Below are positions 5,971 through 9,391 of a stretch of DNA of 9,391 nucleotides, one piece after another (within the stretch, counting starts at the first letter, position 1; each line of letters starts with the position of its first letter). The DNA is from Bacillota bacterium. GTDB lineage: Bacteria > Bacillota > Clostridia > Christensenellales > CAG-138. The stretch is taken from the NCBI GenBank assembly GCA_023458615.1, contig JAEWYV010000149.1, positions 1-9,391 of the forward strand, given 5' to 3'. The notes under the pieces were generated by a model, which saw only the letters and a program-made list of their open reading frames with translations, ran no database searches and had not been told where the DNA came from. The position numbers were made by a program, and so were the translations under genes.

Positions 5971-6987
5971 TTACGCTTGAAACGAGTCAAACCCCATCTT
6001 GTGGTAGACTTTTTGCACGGTCTTTCTGGCAGTCTTCTGCGCGCGCTCTGCGCCGAGTTTCATCGTCTCAGTCAAGTACGCCTTGTCCGCAAGCAGATGT
6101 TTATACTCGGCCTGAATGGGTGTAAGCGTCTCCACGACTACCTCGGCAACACCACTCTTGAGATCGCCATATCCCTTGCCTTCAAAGTGCTGCACCGCGT
6201 CCTCAATGGTGATGTTCGTGCAGGCGGAATAGATGGAGAGCAGGTTGTAGACCCCCGCGCGTTCCGGGTTAGTTGTTATCGTGCCCTCGCTGTCCGTCAC
6301 CGCACGTTTGAGCTTTTTCACAATCGCATCCGGCTCATCGAGAATACGAATATACGCGTTCGGGTTGGGGTCGGACTTGCTCATCTTCTTCTCCGGCTCC
6401 TGCAGGCTCATGATCCGGGCGCCAACCTTCGGAATATACGGCTCCGGAATCACGAACGTTTCGCCATAGGCGCTGTTAAAGCGCATCGCGATATCCCGTG
6501 TGAGTTCGACATGCTGTTTTTGATCCGCGCCGACAGGGATAAACTGCGCCTGATAGATCAATATATCAGCTGCCATGAGCACAGGATAGGTAAACAGTCC
6601 CGCGTTGATGTTCTCCGAATAGCGCGCACTCTTTTCTTTAAACTGCGTCATACGGGAAAGCTCACCCATGTAGGTGTTACACATCAGTGCCCAGGTGAGT
6701 TGTGTGTGCTCCGGCACATGACTCTGGATGAAGATCGTCGAACGATTCGGGTCGATTCCGGCGGCGAGAAACAGCGCGAAGGTCTCGATGCTGCGCCGCC
6801 TTAGCTCCGTGGAATCAATGCGCACCGTCTGCGCATGCAGGTTCGCGACCATATAATACGCGTCAAAGTCGTCCTGCATGGCGACGTAGTTCTTCAGTGC
6901 GCCAAGATAATTGCCAATGGTTAATACGCTCGTCGGCTGAATGCCGCTGAGCACGGTTGGTTTTTTCGTGCTTGTCGTTGTTTCCAT
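5971..6987 (-). CDS. trpS: Tryptophanyl-tRNA synthetase
   Basis: Charges tRNA-Trp with tryptophan using ATP, through a tryptophanyl-adenylate, in the cytoplasm. It is a class I synthetase of 338 aa, the usual size for bacterial TrpS. The Rossmann catalytic core is complete: SGIQPTSVLTIGNYLGA contains the HIGH-equivalent TIGN (residues 23-26), MTQFKEKS is at 113-120, and LMAADILIY carries Asp141, predicted to contact the tryptophan indole. PVGADQKQHVELTRDIA (from 151) and the KMSKS loop (201-205) follow. The C-terminal helical part (KRAVTDSEG, GKGYGDLKSGVAEVV) recognises the tRNA. Thr in place of the first His of HIGH is common in this family. The ATG follows GGGAGAGGG (minus strand, 6998 to 6990). 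A small hairpin, CCGCT-loop-AGCGG (7005-7019), lies just upstream of this site. Only about 90 bases separate it from rnpB, and no T-box leader is visible there. Confidence 0.97.
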   Translation of the reverse strand: METTTSTKKPTVLSGIQPTSVLTIGNYLGALKNYVAMQDDFDAYYMVANLHAQTVRIDSTELRRRSIETFALFLAAGIDPNRSTIFIQSHVPEHTQLTWALMCNTYMGELSRMTQFKEKSARYSENINAGLFTYPVLMAADILIYQAQFIPVGADQKQHVELTRDIAMRFNSAYGETFVIPEPYIPKVGARIMSLQEPEKKMSKSDPNPNAYIRILDEPDAIVKKLKRAVTDSEGTITTNPERAGVYNLLSIYSACTNITIEDAVQHFEGKGYGDLKSGVAEVVVETLTPIQAEYKHLLADKAYLTETMKLGAERAQKTARKTVQKVYHKMGFDSFQA

Positions 6988-7034
6988 GTCCCTCTCCCAA
7001 ATCGCCGCTTGACCAGCGGTGTTAACCGTATTTT

Positions 7035-7065
7035 CTGCAAAACGCGCCTAGCGGCGCGCATGCAG
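7035..7065 (-). terminator. Hairpin downstream of rnpB, possible terminator
   Basis: Read on the minus strand, CTGCA (7065-7061) pairs with TGCAG (7039-7035), and CGCGCC (7058-7053) pairs with GGCGCG (7048-7043) around a GCTA loop. The inner GC-rich stem is followed by four U, but these are partly in the outer stem. It begins 12 bases after the rnpB 3' helix, where a terminator or processing element is expected. As an intrinsic terminator it is imperfect, so read-through into trpS is possible. Confidence 0.45.
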
Positions 7066-7077
7066 TTTGAAAAATTT

Positions 7078-7410
7078 CGAGTAAGAAATAAGCCGAGTTC
7101 TGTCGAGTGCGACCATCTATCTAGTCCCATTGTCGCCAATGGGCTCATGCGATTCCCGGGAGCGTAACGAGCCGCTATTAAATGCTCCCATACCAATCTT
7201 GCACCGAGTGGGGTTTACAGCGCGCTTCCGTCGCCGGAGCGCGGGTGAGCTCTTACCTCGCCTTTCCATCCTTACCCGGAAAACCGGGCGGTTTCTTTCT
7301 GTTGCACTTTCCCTGGAGTCGCCTCCGCCGGGTGTTACCCGGCACTCTGCCCTGTGGTGCTCGGACTTTCCTCACCCACTCTCAGCGGGCGCGGTCGCCT
7401 ATCTTACTCA
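7078..7410 (-). ncRNA. rnpB: RNase P RNA, bacterial type A
   Basis: Catalytic RNA of ribonuclease P, which trims the 5' leader from pre-tRNAs together with the RnpA protein. Both conserved strands of the P4 core are present on the minus strand: GAGGAAAGTCCGA (7373 to 7361) and ACAGAACTCGGCTTAT (7103 to 7088). GGTAAGAGCTCACC (7257 to 7244), GCAACAGAAAGAAACCGCC and CTAGATAGATGG are further conserved blocks in the right order. Terminal helix P1 pairs GAGTAAGA (7409 to 7402) with TCTTACTC (7086 to 7079); P2 pairs GCGACC (7398 to 7393) with GGTCGC (7114 to 7109). The ends are set from P1 and are good to a few bases. The P15-P18 layout and about 333-nt length fit type A, not Bacillus type B. The L15 loop appears to read GGGAA where GGGUA is usual. 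No clear promoter was found in the 49 bases before it, so it may be transcribed with the upstream operon and processed. Confidence 0.96.
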
Positions 7411-7459
7411 GAACTAATGTTTCTGTTTCTTTCCTTTTTTACGAACTGATCCGGCAGGT

Positions 7460-8182
7460 TCAGTCGTTGGTGTTATAGAGTATTCTGCCGCAGTTCTCGC
7501 ATTCTACAATGCCGTCCGTGGTTGCAATCTTTTTGAGCATCACCATCGGTAGGGACATATTGCAGCCGCCGCATTTGCTGTTGACAATCTTCGCAATCGG
7601 AACAGCGTGATGCTGCTTTACCTGATTGTATCGCTCCAATAGTGCGGGATCGACTGTCTTAGCGAGAACCTCCAGATTTTTATCGTGTTTCTCCAACTCA
7701 TCCGCGCGCGCGAGTCTCTCTTCTTCGCACTGCACACGCAGGATGTCATATTCCTTTTTCGCTTTGCTTGCGGCGCGAACGGTGGTTTGATATTCGTCCG
7801 TCGCCTTCTCAATCTCACCCAGCAGTGTCTTTGCCTCGCGAACCCCTTGCGATACTTCGCGGTTAAGCCGCTCGATATCACCTTTGAGCTCGGTCATCTC
7901 CTCTGCGGTGCTTTCATCATCCTGTTTAATCGTTACAAGCTCGCCGCTCTCCACCTGCAACCTCGCTTCCAGCTTGCCAACCTGGTCGGTCAGCTTGGTG
8001 AGTTGCAGTTCGTATGCTTCGATATCCTCGGTCAGCTTGGCGATGACCGTCTGCTGATTTTTCAGCTGCTTGTGCAGCTTATTCAGTTGCAGTCTCGCCG
8101 GGGTGCTGCGAATCTCCGCCTCAACAGCGTTCTTCGCAAGCTCTGCTTCCTGGTAGGACCATAACGCTTCCATCTTTCTCAC
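7460..8182 (-). CDS. Coiled-coil C4-type zinc-ribbon protein (DUF164/zf-RING_7 family)
   Basis: A 240-aa protein with two parts. Residues 10 to about 175 are rich in Glu, Lys, Leu and Gln in a pattern expected of a long antiparallel coiled coil (for example LHKQLKNQQTVIAKLTED and MTELKGDIERLNREV). The C-terminal 40 residues form a zinc ribbon with Cys204, Cys207, Cys228 and Cys231 (KCGGCNMSLP and VECENCGRILY). This layout is that of the widespread C4 zinc-ribbon family, often encoded next to Nif3-like genes; it is thought to bind nucleic acid, but its role is not established. The start is the GTG at 8182, eight bases after GAGGAGG. An ORF start further upstream at 8251 would overlap the preceding gene and has no such site, and the ATG at 8173 is too far away. 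It lies 13 bases after the Nif3-like gene, and rnpB follows 49 bases downstream. Confidence 0.9.
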   Translation of the reverse strand: MRKMEALWSYQEAELAKNAVEAEIRSTPARLQLNKLHKQLKNQQTVIAKLTEDIEAYELQLTKLTDQVGKLEARLQVESGELVTIKQDDESTAEEMTELKGDIERLNREVSQGVREAKTLLGEIEKATDEYQTTVRAASKAKKEYDILRVQCEEERLARADELEKHDKNLEVLAKTVDPALLERYNQVKQHHAVPIAKIVNSKCGGCNMSLPMVMLKKIATTDGIVECENCGRILYNTND

Positions 8183-8190
8183 GGCATTAC

Positions 8191-8197
8191 CCTCCTC
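8191..8197 (-). promoter_or_regulatory. Ribosome binding site that fixes the zinc-ribbon GTG start
   Basis: GAGGAGG on the minus strand (8197 to 8191) lies eight bases before the GTG at 8182. It overlaps the TGA stop of the preceding Nif3-like gene (8198 to 8196), so ribosomes finishing that gene are placed at this site, which suggests translational coupling. Confidence 0.8.
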
Positions 8198-8957
8198 AAA
8201 GGCGCACGAACGGACTCCCGTCCACGCGCGATAACTGATATTGTACACCAAAACATTCGTTCTGTAAACGGTTAATCAAAGGCGGTAGTATAACGCACTC
8301 CGTCTCATAATGTCCGCCAACCACCAGCGCAATACCCATTGTTGCGGCGTCGATCGCATCCGAATGCTTTACTTCGCCCGTGAGTAAAACATCCGCCGAT
8401 TCCTGCACCGCCGGTGCAATGGAACTCCCGCCGCTTCCGCCAAGTACGGCAACCCGCCGAATCTGTCGCGCGAGATCGCCGGAGACGGAGGGTTTCGAGC
8501 CGAGCAACGTTTCCACGCGCCGCGAAAACTGTTCCAGCGATTCCGGTTCCTTGATCGTACCAACCCTGCCGATTCCCTCATCAAACGGAATCGTATCCCG
8601 AACACCCAGCAACTCGCAGAGCGTATCGTTCACGCCGCCGTGTGCCGCGTCTAAATTGGTATGGGCTGCAAACAGCCCAATGCCGTAGCGCAATAGAATG
8701 CAGGCCGCTGTTGTCGCAGGATCGCTGTATGCCATATGCTTGACGGGGTGAAAGAACAGCGGATGATGGGTCAGTACCAAATCCGCTCCCCACGCTACCG
8801 CCTCTTCAGCAACCGCCTTTGTGCAGTCCAGCGCGACCAACACACGATGTATCTCGTCGTGATCCGGCTCAACCAATAATCCGGGGTTATCAAACTCCGC
8901 CGCGAGTTCCCTCGGCGCGATACGCTCCAGCGCGGCAGTAAACTCCTGTATCTTCAT
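8196..8957 (-). CDS. Nif3-like dinuclear metal-centre protein (YbgI/YqfO family)
   Basis: A 253-aa member of the Nif3 family, hexameric proteins with a two-metal site; often labelled GTP cyclohydrolase 1 type 2 homolog, though the true reaction is unsettled. The metal ligands known from E. coli YbgI have matches here: His64 and His65 in LVLTHHPLFFHPVKH, Asp103 in FAAHTNLDAAHGGVNDTL, and His216 and Glu220 in VVGGHYETE. GEVKHSDA (194-201) is a further family motif. It is the short form, like YbgI (about 247 aa), and lacks the central insert of Bacillus YqfO (about 370 aa). The ATG at 8957 has GGGAG eight bases upstream, lying in the end of trmK. It begins two bases after trmK and ends inside the ribosome binding site of the zinc-ribbon gene, so the three genes are almost certainly one operon. 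Confidence 0.94.
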   Translation of the reverse strand: MKIQEFTAALERIAPRELAAEFDNPGLLVEPDHDEIHRVLVALDCTKAVAEEAVAWGADLVLTHHPLFFHPVKHMAYSDPATTAACILLRYGIGLFAAHTNLDAAHGGVNDTLCELLGVRDTIPFDEGIGRVGTIKEPESLEQFSRRVETLLGSKPSVSGDLARQIRRVAVLGGSGGSSIAPAVQESADVLLTGEVKHSDAIDAATMGIALVVGGHYETECVILPPLINRLQNECFGVQYQLSRVDGSPFVRL

Positions 8958-8959
8958 GT

Positions 8960-9391
8960 TTATTTCTCCCAGTTTTGTAAAATCTGCTCCAGTTGATCCG
9001 CCTGCCGGGTTAGCGCTTCAGCTTGCTGTGTTTTCAGCTTTCGCCGCGTTGTTGCGAGCATGCGCTCAACCAGCGGTCGCATCAGTGGTTCGCGGCGTTC
9101 AAACGCTGTATAGCCGAGTAAAAAACAGTCCTCGGGCCAACCTTCCGGTAGCAGTTGCCGGATTGCGGCTGGCTGCCCAACCGAAAATATCTGATAATAC
9201 CGTCCGGCGTCCACTATGACACGATCCTCCAACACGGGATAATCTCGCTCATAAAGCCAGCGTCGGATGTCCTCCGCCGCACGCATCGGTTGTAAAACAC
9301 ACTTCCGTGCGCCGAGCAAAGGCGGGACCACATCAAGTATCTGCGTCATGATCGTTCCACCCATGCCCAGAATCGCGATTGCGTCCACCTC
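8960..9391 (-). CDS. trmK: tRNA (adenine(22)-N(1))-methyltransferase, C-terminal part (5' end outside window)
   Basis: TrmK uses S-adenosylmethionine to methylate N1 of adenine 22 in the D-loop region of tRNAs. The visible 143 residues start mid-domain: AIAILGMGGTIMTQIL is the family block after the SAM-binding core, followed by CVLQPMRAAEDIRRWLYERD and VLEDRVIVDAGRYYQIFSV, which match the rest of the Rossmann-fold domain. The last 40 or so residues (LVERMLATTRRKLKTQQAEA and onward) form the helical coiled-coil tail typical of TrmK. The full protein is usually about 230 residues, so roughly the N-terminal 40 percent, with the SAM-binding motif I, lies outside. The frame is open to the edge; the GTG near 9388 is not the true start. 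In Bacillus subtilis the same pair (yqfN, yqfO) lies near sigA, so a sigma-factor gene may lie upstream here. Confidence 0.9.
   Translation of the reverse strand, partial: EVDAIAILGMGGTIMTQILDVVPPLLGARKCVLQPMRAAEDIRRWLYERDYPVLEDRVIVDAGRYYQIFSVGQPAAIRQLLPEGWPEDCFLLGYTAFERREPLMRPLVERMLATTRRKLKTQQAEALTRQADQLEQILQNWEK

Noticed and set aside
5950..6804. Plus-strand ORF (284 codons) opposite trpS
   Set aside because: It overlaps the terminator and runs antisense to trpS, whose motifs are complete. No protein family is recognisable in it.
6910..6921. TrpS HIGH motif reads TIGN, a possible active-site loss
   Set aside because: Thr at this position is normal in bacterial TrpS, for example Bacillus subtilis TrpS has TLGN.
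7130..7478. Plus-strand ORFs of 95 and 98 codons in the gap between trpS and the zinc-ribbon gene
   Set aside because: They lie mostly opposite the RNase P RNA, whose conserved blocks explain this sequence; they look like no protein family.
8183..8251. Longer start for the zinc-ribbon protein (23 more residues)
   Set aside because: The extension is encoded over the 3' end of the Nif3-like gene and has no ribosome binding site, while the GTG at 8182 does.

Overview
The window looks like a moderately GC-rich chromosome segment from an anaerobic member of the Bacillota, most likely class Clostridia. This is an inference. It rests on the gene order trmK, Nif3-like, C4 zinc-ribbon protein, rnpB on the minus strand, on purine-rich Shine-Dalgarno sites (GGAGG or AGGAGG at several genes), on an RNase P RNA of bacterial type A, and on a purine-degrading molybdenum hydroxylase. 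No mobile element, CRISPR array or tRNA gene was found.

Left half, plus strand (1-4464): the window opens inside the C-terminal part of an adenine deaminase (ade). A 216-base gap with possible promoter and hairpin elements follows. Then come three tightly packed genes for a molybdenum hydroxylase of the E. coli XdhABC type: molybdopterin subunit, FAD subunit and [2Fe-2S] subunit. Together they suggest a purine catabolic route: adenine is deaminated to hypoxanthine, which is then oxidised to xanthine and possibly urate. The large subunit has Gln where the classical bovine enzyme has a substrate-binding Glu, so the exact substrate is open.

Middle, plus strand (4465-5960): a 169-base gap holds two hairpins and a possible promoter. 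It leads to a PLP-dependent aminotransferase of the Corynebacterium AspT (class Ic aspartate aminotransferase) type. A perfect 15-bp hairpin with T-rich flanks on both sides then separates this gene from the convergent minus-strand genes.

Right half, minus strand (5971-9391), read right to left: the C-terminal part of trmK (tRNA m1A22 methyltransferase), a Nif3-like dinuclear metal protein, a coiled-coil C4 zinc-ribbon protein, the RNase P RNA gene rnpB, and trpS. The three protein genes upstream of rnpB are packed like an operon (gaps of 2 and 13 bases). The 472 bases between the zinc-ribbon gene and trpS hold no protein gene and are mostly rnpB. Its tRNA-CCA-binding loop (L15) appears to read GGA rather than the usual GGU.

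Most of the content is ordinary housekeeping and catabolic genes. I see no convincing undescribed multi-gene system. The points most worth a second look are the RNase P L15 variant, the XdhA active-site substitutions and the structured leaders ahead of xdhA and the aminotransferase.
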